A stretch of 64,000 nt of DNA from Silvimonas terrae (GCF_014202765.1 NZ_JACHHN010000003.1:434001-498000); one strand, 5' to 3'; shown: positions 10,268 through 19,669, numbered from the stretch's first letter. Made by a program: numbers and translations. Notes: generated from the letters alone by a model not told the origin.

Positions 10268-11170
10268 ATGTTGAAAACCGGTGTCTCTGAACTGGCCGCC
10301 TTTATGGCCGTAGCCGAGCAACGCAGCTTCCGGGCGGCAGCGCGCACGCTGGAGGTCTCGCCCTCTGCCCTCAGTCATGCCATGCGTGCACTGGAGGAGC
10401 GGCTGGGTGCGCGTTTGCTCAATCGCACGACCCGCTCCGTGGCGCTGACCGAGGCCGGCGAAAAACTGCTGAACCGCATCCGCCCGGCGCTGACCGATAT
10501 CGATGATGCCCTGCAGGAAGTCACCAACGCGCGGGAGCGGCCTTCCGGCGCATTGCGGATCAACAGTTCAGAATCGGCGGCCATGCCGCTGCTCCAGCAC
10601 GTGCTGCCGGATTTTCTGGCGCGCTATCCGGATATCCACATTGAGTTTGTGGTGGATTCCAGGCTGGTGGATATCGTCGCCGCCGGTTACGACGCCGGCA
10701 TACGCATTGCCGAGGCAGTACCCAAAGACATGATTGCGGTGAAGTTTGGCCCAGACATCCGCTTTGCCGCTGTGGCCTCGCCCGACTATCTGGCGCGGCA
10801 TGCCCCACCCCAGGTGCCGCTGGACCTGCTCAAGCACCGGTGCATCCGTTTCCGCTTTGAGAGCGGCGCACTCTACCGTTGGGATATGCAATGGCGCGGA
10901 CGCCCCATCAACCTGGATGTCACTGGCCCCATCACCGTGGGCAGCATGCGCCTGGCCATTGAAGCCGCCGTGCAGGGGATTGGCATTGCCTGGATCAACG
11001 AAGCGCAAATTGAAGAACACCTGGCCAGCGGGCGGCTGGTGCGCTTGCTGGGCGAGTGGAGCCCATCGTTCCCCGGCTTGTGTCTGTACTACCCGGCCAA
11101 CCGCCATCCGCCCACCGCCCTGCGCCTGTTTGTGCAGGCGGTGCGCGACTGGATGGCGCAGTTGCCTTAG
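10268..11170 (+). CDS. LysR-family transcriptional regulator
   Basis: 300 residues from the ATG at 10268 (an in-frame ATG at 10238 is also possible). The winged HTH is at residues 5-64 (ELAAFMAVAEQRSFRAAART and the downstream recognition helix), followed by a LysR substrate-binding domain. It belongs to the subgroup whose members (DmlR/AaeR-like) regulate adjacent divergent oxidoreductases. The neighbours divergent to it are an SDR and an aldo/keto reductase. Its stop overlaps the convergent MFS gene by 4 bp. Confidence 0.92.
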   Translation: MLKTGVSELAAFMAVAEQRSFRAAARTLEVSPSALSHAMRALEERLGARLLNRTTRSVALTEAGEKLLNRIRPALTDIDDALQEVTNARERPSGALRINSSESAAMPLLQHVLPDFLARYPDIHIEFVVDSRLVDIVAAGYDAGIRIAEAVPKDMIAVKFGPDIRFAAVASPDYLARHAPPQVPLDLLKHRCIRFRFESGALYRWDMQWRGRPINLDVTGPITVGSMRLAIEAAVQGIGIAWINEAQIEEHLASGRLVRLLGEWSPSFPGLCLYYPANRHPPTALRLFVQAVRDWMAQLP

Positions 11171-12588
11171 TGCGAGATTTTTTCCAGCGCCAGGCCGTTG
11201 GTCTTTGGCCCCATCAAACCAATCACCAGCATCACCACCAGCATGGCAGCGGCAATGAACACAAACACGCCTGGCGTGCCAAAGCCCTTGAGCACGGCGG
11301 CGATGATGAATGAGGAAAAGATGGCGGAAAAACGGCTCCAGGAATACACAAAGCCCACCGCCCGTGCGCGGATGGCGGTGGGGAACAGTTCTGCCTGATA
11401 GGCGTGATAGCTGTACGACATGATGTTGCTGGCCAGGGTAATCAAAATACCCAGCGTCACCAGCATGGCGGCATCGGTGCTGTGGGCAAAGCCCAGACCA
11501 CAGATCATGATCACTGCGGCCATGACGACAATGGCCGTTTTGCGTTCAATCTTGTCGGCAATATACAAGCCGATCAGCGGCCCCACCGGCGCGGCAATGG
11601 CGATCAGGCTGGAGTACATCAAGCTGGTGGTAATGGTAATGCCCTGCTTGATCAACAGCGTTGGCACCCAATTGGCAAAACCGAAAAAACCCACGGTCTG
11701 GAAAATATTGAAGATCACCAGCATGACGGTGCGTTTGCGATACGGGGCAACCCACATATCCGCAAAACGACCCTTTGCCTCAGTCTGTTCTGCCAGGTCA
11801 GGCGCGCCCGGCTCCGGTAACGGGTGGCCCAGTTCGGCCTGAACACGTGCTTCCAGCGCGCCCACAATCTGTTCGGCTTCGGCCACGCGCCCTTGCCGGG
11901 CCAGCCAGCGCGGGCTTTCCGGCAACGAGCGGCGTATCCACCACACCCCAATGGCTGCTTGCGCGCCAATCAACACCACCCAGCGCCAGCCATCCAGGCC
12001 CAAAAATGGATGCGGCACCAGCAAATACGCCAGAAAGGCCGCAAATGGCACCGCCATGAAACCCACTGCTTGTTCACAGGCAAAAGCGCGGCCACGGATT
12101 TCACGCGGGACCAGTTCAGAGATGTACGCGCCAATGGTCACCATCTCTACACCAATGCCAATACCCGCCAGAAAACGCCAGAGATTGAGCCCCAGTGCGG
12201 TGTCCTGAAACGCCATGACGACGTTGGCTACGGAATACCACAGCAAAGACCAGGTAAAGACGGCGCGGCGGCCATAGCGGTCAGCCAGAAAACCACAGGC
12301 GCTGGTGCCGATAAACAAACCGGCAAACAACGCCGCAATAAAACTGGCCACCCCGGTGGTGCCAAACAGACCCTGCGTGGTGGCCGTGAGCAGCCCGCCC
12401 TTCACCAGACCGGGTGCGATATAACCGGTGTACAAGAGATCGTAGAGCTCAAAAAAGAAGCCCAGACTGAGCAGAACCACCAGTTTCCAGACCGTACGCG
12501 TGGCGGGCAGGCGATCAAGGCGGGCAGAAATCAGGGCCGCTGCAAGTGCAGTGTCGCAATCAGGTGAAGGCGCGTGAAGAGATGCCAT
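11167..12588 (-). CDS. MFS transporter, metabolite:H+ symporter type
   Basis: 473 residues and 12 predicted membrane segments. The sugar-porter-like motif GFLADRYGRRAVF follows TM2, and the loop after TM6 carries PESPRWLARQGR, which is the signature of the sugar/metabolite MFS groups (YaaU/YdjK/NaiP-like). The central cytoplasmic loop contains an acidic helix. It likely imports a small organic acid or sugar, but the substrate cannot be derived from sequence. It follows the Tet(A)-like gene on the same strand at a 100-bp distance. Confidence 0.88.
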   Translation of the reverse strand: MASLHAPSPDCDTALAAALISARLDRLPATRTVWKLVVLLSLGFFFELYDLLYTGYIAPGLVKGGLLTATTQGLFGTTGVASFIAALFAGLFIGTSACGFLADRYGRRAVFTWSLLWYSVANVVMAFQDTALGLNLWRFLAGIGIGVEMVTIGAYISELVPREIRGRAFACEQAVGFMAVPFAAFLAYLLVPHPFLGLDGWRWVVLIGAQAAIGVWWIRRSLPESPRWLARQGRVAEAEQIVGALEARVQAELGHPLPEPGAPDLAEQTEAKGRFADMWVAPYRKRTVMLVIFNIFQTVGFFGFANWVPTLLIKQGITITTSLMYSSLIAIAAPVGPLIGLYIADKIERKTAIVVMAAVIMICGLGFAHSTDAAMLVTLGILITLASNIMSYSYHAYQAELFPTAIRARAVGFVYSWSRFSAIFSSFIIAAVLKGFGTPGVFVFIAAAMLVVMLVIGLMGPKTNGLALEKISH

Positions 12589-12688
12589 GGTTGTTTCTTC
12601 CAGTCATGGAGCCGGTCTGGTGCCGGCGACAAAGCCGGCAGCGTACCGCGAAAACCGGCACACCTGGCAAACAGATCACCACCGGGGG

Positions 12689-13900
12689 CTACGCTTCTTG
12701 CGCCGCAGCCCCGGTGGCGTGCAGTTCGGCCGGGCCAAACTGCAAGCCCAGCACCAGCGGTACGGCAATCACATACAACGCCATCACCGACAACCAGATT
12801 GCCCCAGGCCACTGCGTACGCACCACGAAATACAGCGTGGAGAACACCAGCGGCGCAATGATGGAGGCCAGGCTGACCACCGACGCCAGCACGCCCTGGA
12901 ACTGCCCTTGCCGGCTTTCATCCGCCTGGCGGGTGGCCATGGCTTGCAAGGCCGGCGATCCAATCCCGCCCAGCGCAAACACCGGCATGATGGCAAACAC
13001 CCACCAGCCTTGCCGGGCCAGCGCCATCACCGTCAATGCCACACACACGCTGGCAATACCGGCCAGCACCGCGCCACGCTCCCCCAGCAGCTTGACTGCC
13101 GGCCCCGGCAAAAACGCCTGGGCCAGGGTCTGACACACGCCAAACGCCCCCAGTGAAAGCCCAATCCACAGGCCGTTCCACTGGAATGCATCATTGCCCC
13201 ACAAGGCCCAGCACGTGCCGTAGACCTCGCCGGTGGCGCTGAGGATAAAAAAGATCAGCATCACCGGTAGCAAGGGCTTCATGGAGAGCGCCCAGCGCAA
13301 GGGCCGCAACGGGTTGAGCGCGGCAAAGTCGATTTTCGCCCGCGTGGGGGTGCGTGATTCTGGCAAGACCCACAGTGCCAGCAAGAAATTGGCCGCGTTC
13401 AGCACTGCCGCCGCCATAAACGGCCAGCGCAGGCCGTAGTCGCCCAACACGCCACCCAGCACCGGGCCAATGATAAAGCCCGCGCCAAACACGGCGTTGA
13501 AGAGCCCAAAGCGCCGGGCGCGCTGATCCGGCGCTGAAACATCGGTGATATAGGCCATGGCCACCGCAATATTGGCGCTGGTCAAACCAGCAATAGCCCG
13601 GCCCAGGAACAGCATCCATAACTGGGGCGCAAAGGCCATCAGCAGGTAATTGATGGCCGCGCCGCCCAGCGAAATCAGCAACACCGGGCGCCGCCCCAGC
13701 CGATCACTCAACGCCCCCAGTACCGGCGCAAAAATAAACTGCATGACGGCGTACAACGCGGTCATCAGGCCGATCCAGTACGCCACGTTGGCCGCGTGGG
13801 TTACCTCTGCCAACAGGCGCGGCAAGATGGGAAAGATCAAGCCGATGCCGACGGCATCAAGACCAATCGCCGTAAAGATCACAACAAGGGATTTGTTCAT
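12689..13900 (-). CDS. Tet(A)-like MFS drug efflux protein
   Basis: 403 residues, 12 predicted TM segments. It has the features of the tetracycline-efflux (DHA1, TetA) subgroup: LDAVGIGLIFPILP in TM1, motif A GALSDRLGRRPVLL (62-75), the antiporter motif GPVLGG in TM5, and GGIGSPALQAM in the second half. By recall it is close in pattern to Tet(A)/(C) along its whole length, but it is chromosomal in this setting, so the true substrate is uncertain. A TetR-family gene diverges 55 bp upstream, with two inverted repeats in between. Confidence 0.88.
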   Translation of the reverse strand: MNKSLVVIFTAIGLDAVGIGLIFPILPRLLAEVTHAANVAYWIGLMTALYAVMQFIFAPVLGALSDRLGRRPVLLISLGGAAINYLLMAFAPQLWMLFLGRAIAGLTSANIAVAMAYITDVSAPDQRARRFGLFNAVFGAGFIIGPVLGGVLGDYGLRWPFMAAAVLNAANFLLALWVLPESRTPTRAKIDFAALNPLRPLRWALSMKPLLPVMLIFFILSATGEVYGTCWALWGNDAFQWNGLWIGLSLGAFGVCQTLAQAFLPGPAVKLLGERGAVLAGIASVCVALTVMALARQGWWVFAIMPVFALGGIGSPALQAMATRQADESRQGQFQGVLASVVSLASIIAPLVFSTLYFVVRTQWPGAIWLSVMALYVIAVPLVLGLQFGPAELHATGAAAQEA

Positions 13901-13916
13901 GGATTAAATATAAACA

Positions 13917-13945
13917 TGTACTGAGTACAAAATAGCATGTGCTAT
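13917..13945. promoter_or_regulatory. Two inverted repeats between Tet(A)-like and TetR-family genes
   Basis: TGTAC-TGA-GTACA (13917-13929) and ATAGCA-TG-TGCTAT (13932-13945) are perfect inverted repeats inside a 55-bp divergent intergenic region. Either could be the operator of the TetR-family protein that starts at 13956, controlling itself and the efflux gene. The binder is inferred from position. Confidence 0.6.
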
Positions 13946-13955
13946 CATCGCCGGC

Positions 13956-14594
13956 ATGTCAATGCCATCTGACCTGCGTACCCGCAAACGCCTTGCCACC
14001 CGGCAAAGTATTTCCAATGCCGCCACACGCCTCTTTCTTGAGCGCGGCTTTGATAACGTGACGGTGGATGAAATCGCCGCCGCCGCAGACGTCGGGCGGA
14101 TGACGGTGTTTAACTATTTCCCGCGCAAAGAAGACATGTTCTTTGACCGGGATGAAGAAGCGCACGATGCCCTGCGCGCGGCCTTGCGCCAGCGCGAAGC
14201 GGGTGTCTCTCCCATCGAAACCCTGCGCCTGCTGGCACACCGGCTGATTGCTGCCCGCAGCCCGTTTGTGACGTTCTCGGCCGAGAGCAAAGGGTTTATC
14301 GAAACGGTAGAAAACAGCGACACCCTGAAAGCGCGGGCGCGCGCCATGCGGGATGAACTGGCACAGACGGCGGCTACGGCACTGGCTGAAAGTGCCGGGC
14401 AGGAAGCTGCAGAGCCCGACGCGCAATTGGCGGCAAATCTGCTGGTGGCCACCTGGACGGTCGCGTTTCTGCACGCGCACCGCGTTTTTCAGACCCGCCG
14501 GGATACCGCCGCGGCCAACGTGGCGTTTCTGGCGCTGATCGATCAGGGCACGCAGGGCGTGAAAGCCGCGCTGGCCGGTACGCCTTACGTCTGA
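13956..14594 (+). CDS. TetR/AcrR-family transcriptional regulator
   Basis: 212 residues. The TetR-type HTH spans roughly residues 12-58 (FLERGFDNVTVDEIAAAADV and the motif GRMTVFNYFPRKEDMFFD). The C-terminal ligand domain is of the AcrR type and is not that of classical TetR. It is divergent from the Tet(A)-like efflux gene, which it probably represses. Its end overlaps the convergent TetX-like gene by 10 bp. Inducer unknown. Confidence 0.9.
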   Translation: MSMPSDLRTRKRLATRQSISNAATRLFLERGFDNVTVDEIAAAADVGRMTVFNYFPRKEDMFFDRDEEAHDALRAALRQREAGVSPIETLRLLAHRLIAARSPFVTFSAESKGFIETVENSDTLKARARAMRDELAQTAATALAESAGQEAAEPDAQLAANLLVATWTVAFLHAHRVFQTRRDTAAANVAFLALIDQGTQGVKAALAGTPYV

Positions 14595-15700
14595 GGCCCG
14601 GAAAACATCTCGACCAGACTTTGCGGCGCATGTTCGCCGTAGCAAATCTGCTGCAATTCTCTGGCCTGCGCCGCTGCGGCCGCGCTGCGGGCAAACAGTG
14701 CGGGTTCGTACTGGCGCAACGCCGCTTCCATATCGCCCCGGTGCGCGGCAATGGCTTTGCCCAGTTCTGCACCATCCAGTAACGCCAGATTAGCCCCCTC
14801 GCCCGATGGCGCCATCAGGTGCGCGGCGTCCCCCAGCAGGGTCACACCAGGCATACGCGGCCAGCAGTGGTTATCCGGCAGTTCATGCACGGGCCGCAGT
14901 ACCGGATCGGTATCGCTGGCGGTGATCAGTGCGGTCAGCGCCGGTGCCCAGTCGGCAAATTCTGCGGCGATGCGGGTCTGGTCCATTGTGGCAAACCAGT
15001 CCAGCGGCTTTTGCAGCACGGTATAGGCATGCAATACGCCCTCTGGCTCGCGATGAGTCAGGATGCCCTTGCCGGGGGCCAGCGCAAACATGGAACCGCC
15101 ACCCGCCATCCGGGCGGTGGCCTGGTGCCGCTGATCCACATCAAACAGCCAGGTTTCAATCAAGCACAACCCGGCATACACCGGCTGCGCGTCAGAGAGC
15201 AGCGGACGCACTCTGGACCACGCCCCGTCTGCACCCACCAGCAGGTCTGTCGTGCTCGTGCTGCCATTGGTAAAACCCAGGCTGTAGCGGCCCTGCCCCA
15301 GCGCAGATGCACTGGCCAGTTTGTGACCCCATTGCACAGTTTGCGCGGGCAAGGCATCCAGCAAAATCTGGCGCAGTTCGCCCCGGCGCACTTCCGGGCG
15401 GCCGCCGCTGCCATCGTCTTCATCGGCATACAGCAGATTACCGCCTTGATCGAAAACCCGGCTGGCCTGGCCGCCAGGGTGGATAAGCTTGAGAAACTCT
15501 GCGTACAGGCCCGCCTCTTTGAGCGCCAGCTGACCGTTGAAATCATGGATATCCAGCAAGCCACCCTGGGTACGTGCGGCGGGTGACGCCTCGGCCTCAT
15601 AGACCGTCGCGGCAATGCCGTGAACATGAAGGACACGGGCCAGCATCAGGCCGCCCAGGCCGGCCCCGATAATGGCGATGGATGGATTCGTAGTTTTCAT
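14585..15700 (-). CDS. TetX-like FAD-dependent monooxygenase
   Basis: 371 residues, a class A flavoprotein monooxygenase. The dinucleotide-binding GAGLGG is at 12-17, the second FAD motif GDAAHLMAP at 290-298, and DLLVGADGAWSRVR is the DG motif. The N-terminal third (GGLLDIHDFNGQLALKEAGL followed by RRGELRQILLDAL) follows the pattern of Tet(X), which hydroxylates tetracyclines. Similarity in pattern does not prove substrate. Its neighbours are a Tet(A)-like exporter on one side and a divergent TetR-type regulator with two operators on the other. Confidence 0.85.
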   Translation of the reverse strand: MKTTNPSIAIIGAGLGGLMLARVLHVHGIAATVYEAEASPAARTQGGLLDIHDFNGQLALKEAGLYAEFLKLIHPGGQASRVFDQGGNLLYADEDDGSGGRPEVRRGELRQILLDALPAQTVQWGHKLASASALGQGRYSLGFTNGSTSTTDLLVGADGAWSRVRPLLSDAQPVYAGLCLIETWLFDVDQRHQATARMAGGGSMFALAPGKGILTHREPEGVLHAYTVLQKPLDWFATMDQTRIAAEFADWAPALTALITASDTDPVLRPVHELPDNHCWPRMPGVTLLGDAAHLMAPSGEGANLALLDGAELGKAIAAHRGDMEAALRQYEPALFARSAAAAAQARELQQICYGEHAPQSLVEMFSGPQT

Positions 15701-15760
15701 TAGATTGCACTTTGCTGATGGCGTTGGTGTGATCCCACAAACCGCCGTATGCGTAGCTTG

Positions 15761-15799
15761 TGGAACGTTGTTCCATGCTAGTATTGGAACATTGTTCCA
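15761..15799. promoter_or_regulatory. Tandem operators TGGAAC-N3-GTTCCA
   Basis: Two copies of the same 15-bp inverted repeat occur with centres 24 bp apart: TGGAACGTTGTTCCA at 15761-15775 and TGGAACATTGTTCCA at 15785-15799. The second copy ends three bases before the possible ATG at 15803. Placement between a TetX-like gene and a divergent TetR-type gene is the classical arrangement for autoregulated TetR control of both. Confidence 0.85.
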
Positions 15800-15802
15800 T
15801 TC

Positions 15803-16498
15803 ATGTCAAGACGAGCGATGCCCAGAAAAAACCCCAGCCCGGACAAAAGGGAAGACGCGTTATCACGCGAACGGATCATTGAAGCCGCCATCACCCTGCT
15901 CGATACCAGCGGCGAAAGTGGTCTGACTTTTCGGGCACTGGCCGATGCACTCGCCACCGGGGCAGGCGCCATCTATTGGCATATCGCCCACAAAAATGAT
16001 TTGCTGACCGCGGTTTGCGACGCAGTCATTGCCCGTACCCTGCAAGCGGCCGGGGGTGCGGGTGCGGCGACGCCCCATGCCACCGTGCGGGCCATCGCGC
16101 TGGCGGTGTTCGAGGCCATCGACGCTCACCCCTGGGTGGGCTCTGCGCTGACGCAGGCACCGGGGCAGTTGCCCCATGTGCGATTGCTGGAACACATCGG
16201 CCAGCAGGTACGCCAGTTGGGCGTGCCGGAGGCAACGCAATGGGTGGTGGCCTGTACCCTGGTCAATTACATGGTGGGCGTCGGCGGCCAGAACGCCGCC
16301 AATGCCCAATTTGCCCGGCAAGAAGGCATTGAGCGGGACGGGTTTCTGGCCAGTATGGCCAATACCTGGCTGGCGCTCGACGCGGATGAGTTTGGCTTTA
16401 CCCGCAGCATGGCCACCTGCTTGCGCACGCACGATGATCGGGCGGATTTTTTGACCGGGATTGATTTGATCCTGCGCGGGATTGCGACGGAAGACTGA
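15803..16498 (+). CDS. TetR-family regulator with TetR-type C-terminal domain
   Basis: 231 residues (a second start at 15818, MPRKNPS, would free the operator from the coding region). The HTH region (RIIEAAITLLDTSGESGLTF then AIYWHIAHKNDLL) matches the classical TetR pattern in which the recognition helix is followed by YWH.KNK, unlike most AcrR-type regulators. It is divergent from the TetX-like monooxygenase, and the two tandem operators between them are its likely sites. By family knowledge such proteins release DNA on binding a small drug-like ligand. Confidence 0.9.
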   Translation: MSRRAMPRKNPSPDKREDALSRERIIEAAITLLDTSGESGLTFRALADALATGAGAIYWHIAHKNDLLTAVCDAVIARTLQAAGGAGAATPHATVRAIALAVFEAIDAHPWVGSALTQAPGQLPHVRLLEHIGQQVRQLGVPEATQWVVACTLVNYMVGVGGQNAANAQFARQEGIERDGFLASMANTWLALDADEFGFTRSMATCLRTHDDRADFLTGIDLILRGIATED

Positions 16499-16510
16499 TA
16501 CGCCGCCCGG

Positions 16511-17692
16511 CTAAACGCGTTCTGCTGACGGAAAACCATGCCGGCGGGAGCGCAAGGTCACAATCAGTGCGGGCAACAGCAAGGCTATCAAGGCAAACGG
16601 AAAGATCGTGGCGCCTTCGCGCTGCAACAACAAACCGCCGCCAACACCGGCCGCCGCCATGGCGATATTCCACACCGTCACGATCATGGACTGCGCCACC
16701 TCGGCCGCACTGCCTGCCGTTTTGGCCGATGCGGTCTGGAACAAGGTCGCCGCCCCGCCCCAGGCCAGCCCCCACACCGCAATGGCGCCAAACACCGTCA
16801 CCGCACTGTGATTCCAGAACCCGAGCGCGCCTGCCGCCGCCAGAAACAGCACGGTGCTGGCCAGTACCAGTTGCCGCAGCCAGCGGTCGACCAGCAGCCC
16901 GACCACCCACACGCTGGCCAGTGCCACAATGCCAAAGGCCAGCAAGATCAGATCAACCCGGTCGGCCAGCCCGGACGGCACCAGAAACGGGGCGATGTAG
17001 GTGTACAAGAGGTTATGCGCCAGCACAAAGGTCAGCGTCACAAACAGGACGGCACGAATGCCGGGCAACATGAACACCTCTGCAATCGACCGCTGTTGCC
17101 CCGCTGTTTGCCCAGGGTAGTCCGGAATCCGCAGCCACATCCAGCCGGCCAGCCCAAGCGCAATCAGGCTCATGCCGCCAAAGGCAAACCGCCAGCCCGC
17201 ATGAATACCCAGAAAGGTGGCCGCCGGAATACCCACCGACAGCGCCAGCGGAATACCCGCCATGACGATCGCCATTGCCCTGCCCTTGAGCTGATCGGGC
17301 ACCAGCCGGGAGGCATACCCAGCCACCAGAGACCACAACAGCCCGGCAAATACGCCCGCAAAAAAGCGCGCCACCAGCGTCAGTTCATAGTGGCCGGACA
17401 ACGCGGTCACGGCATTGGTGACGGCAAAGCCCAGAATGGCCACGGCCAGCAGCGGCCGCCGCCGCCAGCTTTGGGTAGCGGCCGTTAGCGGAATAGCGGT
17501 CAGCAAGGTGCCAAGGGCATACAGGCTGACCAACTGGCCGGCCAGGGCTTCCGACACCCCCAGCCCTGCGCTCATCTGGCGCAATAATCCGGCCGGTAAG
17601 GCCTCGGTCAACACGGTAATGAATGCCACCAGGGCCAGCGCCAGCAAGGCGGGCAAGGGCAAGCGGTCAGTGGATGGGGTTGTCGCAGACAT
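16511..17692 (-). CDS. MFS efflux transporter, DHA1 (AraJ/SotB-like)
   Basis: 393 residues, 12 predicted TM segments. The TM1 region with FITVLTEALPAGLL and the TM5 motif GIPAATFLG place it in the AraJ/SotB/NepI group of DHA1 exporters, which export sugars, nucleosides or drugs. It has no motif A of the canonical form (seen instead: AATQSWRRRPLL). It converges on the TetR-type gene 12 bp away and diverges from a LysR-family gene at 17839, its likely regulator. Confidence 0.88.
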   Translation of the reverse strand: MSATTPSTDRLPLPALLALALVAFITVLTEALPAGLLRQMSAGLGVSEALAGQLVSLYALGTLLTAIPLTAATQSWRRRPLLAVAILGFAVTNAVTALSGHYELTLVARFFAGVFAGLLWSLVAGYASRLVPDQLKGRAMAIVMAGIPLALSVGIPAATFLGIHAGWRFAFGGMSLIALGLAGWMWLRIPDYPGQTAGQQRSIAEVFMLPGIRAVLFVTLTFVLAHNLLYTYIAPFLVPSGLADRVDLILLAFGIVALASVWVVGLLVDRWLRQLVLASTVLFLAAAGALGFWNHSAVTVFGAIAVWGLAWGGAATLFQTASAKTAGSAAEVAQSMIVTVWNIAMAAAGVGGGLLLQREGATIFPFALIALLLPALIVTLRSRRHGFPSAERV

Positions 17693-17838
17693 GGTGTATC
17701 TCCTCCGAGGTTGCCAGGAAACAAGGTACGGATAGCCGGCATCAGGCCGCTTTACCGCTTGCCCTAACGATATGGGCCAGCGCCGTTGCGGACAATCAGG
17801 CTATAGTTCCTGACATATCGGACAAAAATGCTCAAATC

Positions 17839-18726
17839 ATGGATAGCCTTGGTTCACTGAGTGCCTTTGTGCAGGCCGCAGACACCCGCAGTTTTACGGC
17901 CGCCGGGCGCAAGCTGGGCGTGTCTTCTTCGGCCATCGGCAAGGCGATAACGCGGCTGGAAGACAAACTGGGCGTGCGCTTGTTTCATCGCTCTACCCGC
18001 GCCATCACGCTCACCCCGGAAGGCGCATGTTTTCTGGAGCGCTGCCGCCGCATCTTCAGCGAGATCGAAGCCGCCGAGCAGGAACTGATGCACAGCCAGG
18101 AGGCACCGCGCGGCACCCTGCGCATCAGCCTACCGCTGGCCGGCATGCTGATGATGCCCACGCTGAGCGCCTTCATGCAACACTACCCGGAAATCGCCCT
18201 GGAGATCGACTTCAGCGACCGGCTGGTGGAGGTCATTGAAGAGGGTTTTGATGCGGTGATCCGCGCCGGTGAACTGAGTGACTCACGCCTGATGTCCCGC
18301 GTGCTGGGCACCTTTGAGTTATTGCTGGTGGCCTCGCCCGCCTATCTGGCACGCCAGGGTCTGCCCGCCACGCCGGCAGACCTGCAAGCTCATGTCTGCC
18401 TGCATCATCGCTTTGCCACCAGCGGCAAGCTGGAACCGTGGCCGCTGGCACAACCGGAATTACCGGTGTCCGCTGTGGTCAACACGATTGAACCGCTGAT
18501 TTATATGGCAGAACAGGGCCTCGGCATTGCGTGCCTGCCCGACTTTTCCATCAGGCCGCAACTGGCGCAGGGCCGGCTGGTTCAGGTGCTGGCGGCGCAT
18601 ACCCGGCACTCGGGCACGTTCCGTTTGCTTTGGCCCTCCAGCCGGCATCTATCGCCCAAGCTGCGGGTATTTGTCGACTATATGTCGGCGCATTTGTTTG
18701 CGCGGCACCCCCAAGACGCGGCGTGA
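17839..18726 (+). CDS. LysR-family transcriptional regulator
   Basis: 295 residues from the ATG at 17839. N-terminal winged HTH (SLSAFVQAADTRSFTAAGRK, then HRSTRAITLTPEG) and a LysR effector domain. The longer open frame upstream runs through the divergent MFS gene and is not part of it. The 146-bp region to the divergent MFS start should carry the regulatory site. The effector is unknown. Confidence 0.92.
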   Translation: MDSLGSLSAFVQAADTRSFTAAGRKLGVSSSAIGKAITRLEDKLGVRLFHRSTRAITLTPEGACFLERCRRIFSEIEAAEQELMHSQEAPRGTLRISLPLAGMLMMPTLSAFMQHYPEIALEIDFSDRLVEVIEEGFDAVIRAGELSDSRLMSRVLGTFELLLVASPAYLARQGLPATPADLQAHVCLHHRFATSGKLEPWPLAQPELPVSAVVNTIEPLIYMAEQGLGIACLPDFSIRPQLAQGRLVQVLAAHTRHSGTFRLLWPSSRHLSPKLRVFVDYMSAHLFARHPQDAA

Positions 18727-18910
18727 TCCGCACGCCGCCGCGCGTAAACCACACAATGTGTCGCGCCGGCTGTCCCGTTTCACACAACGCTTGCTGATCA
18801 CAGCGGCAAAACCGTCGTCCTGACCGGTTTTGTCGCTGGCACGCCTTCTGCTCAACAAGGGGTGATGCCGTGGATCACGGCGCCACCTGATTCTTGACGG
18901 AGACCACAGC

Positions 18911-19669
18911 ATGGACCTGCAACTGGAAGGCAAACGCGCCATTGTGACTGGCGGTAGTAAAGGCATCGGCAAAGCCATTGCGCGGCAACTGGCGCGTGAA
19001 GGTGCAGACGTGGTGATTGCCGCACGCGGGCAATCAGACCTGGAGCGCGCGGCCAGAGAACTGGCCGGCGAAACCGGCCGCAAGGTAGTTGCGGTGGTGG
19101 CCGATACCGGCAATGCCGATTCGGTCAACGCCCTGGTCGCACATGCGGTGGAAGCGCTTGGGGGCGTAGACATTCTGATCAATGCCGCTGCGGTGCCCGG
19201 TGGCATCTCGCCCGCACGGAGCCTGGCAGAGGTTGTGGATGAAGAAGCCTTGCTGGACGTTGATCTGAAAGTGATCGGCTATCTGCGCACCGCCCGCGCG
19301 GTGGCGCCGCATCTGCAAGCCAATGGCTGGGGCCGCATCATCAATATTGGCGGCCTGGCGTTGTATCGCACCGGCCGGCCCATTGCCAGTTTGCGCAATG
19401 CCGGCGTGGCCGCGATCAGCAAAAACCTGGCGGATGAACTGGGGCCGCACGGCATCAGCGTGGTGACGGTCCACCCTGGTCACACCCGCACGGAGCGCAC
19501 GGATGCCGAGGCCGAACGTACCGCATCCCGGCACAACACCATCGGCCGCATTGTAGATGCCAGCGAGATCGCAGACATCGTGGCTTTTCTGGCCTCGCCC
19601 CGCAGCACGGCACTGAATGGCGCGGTGCTGCCCGCCGGTGGCGGCATTCCGGGGGTGATCCAGTACTAG
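18911..19669 (+). CDS. SDR-fold protein lacking the catalytic triad
   Basis: 252 residues. The Rossmann cofactor motif TGGSKGIG (13-20) is intact and the NAG-like motif reads NAAA (91-94). At the site of the catalytic Ser the sequence is IINIGGLALY (expected SS), and where Y-x-x-x-K should be it reads ASLRNAGVAAISK, so Ser, Tyr and Lys appear to be missing in my alignment by eye. The fold is clearly SDR, but either a variant mechanism or a non-catalytic role follows. It stands alone, 165 bp before the methylthioribose transporter gene on the same strand. Start codon has AGGAGA-like context (ACGGAGACC). Confidence 0.85.
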   Translation: MDLQLEGKRAIVTGGSKGIGKAIARQLAREGADVVIAARGQSDLERAARELAGETGRKVVAVVADTGNADSVNALVAHAVEALGGVDILINAAAVPGGISPARSLAEVVDEEALLDVDLKVIGYLRTARAVAPHLQANGWGRIINIGGLALYRTGRPIASLRNAGVAAISKNLADELGPHGISVVTVHPGHTRTERTDAEAERTASRHNTIGRIVDASEIADIVAFLASPRSTALNGAVLPAGGGIPGVIQY

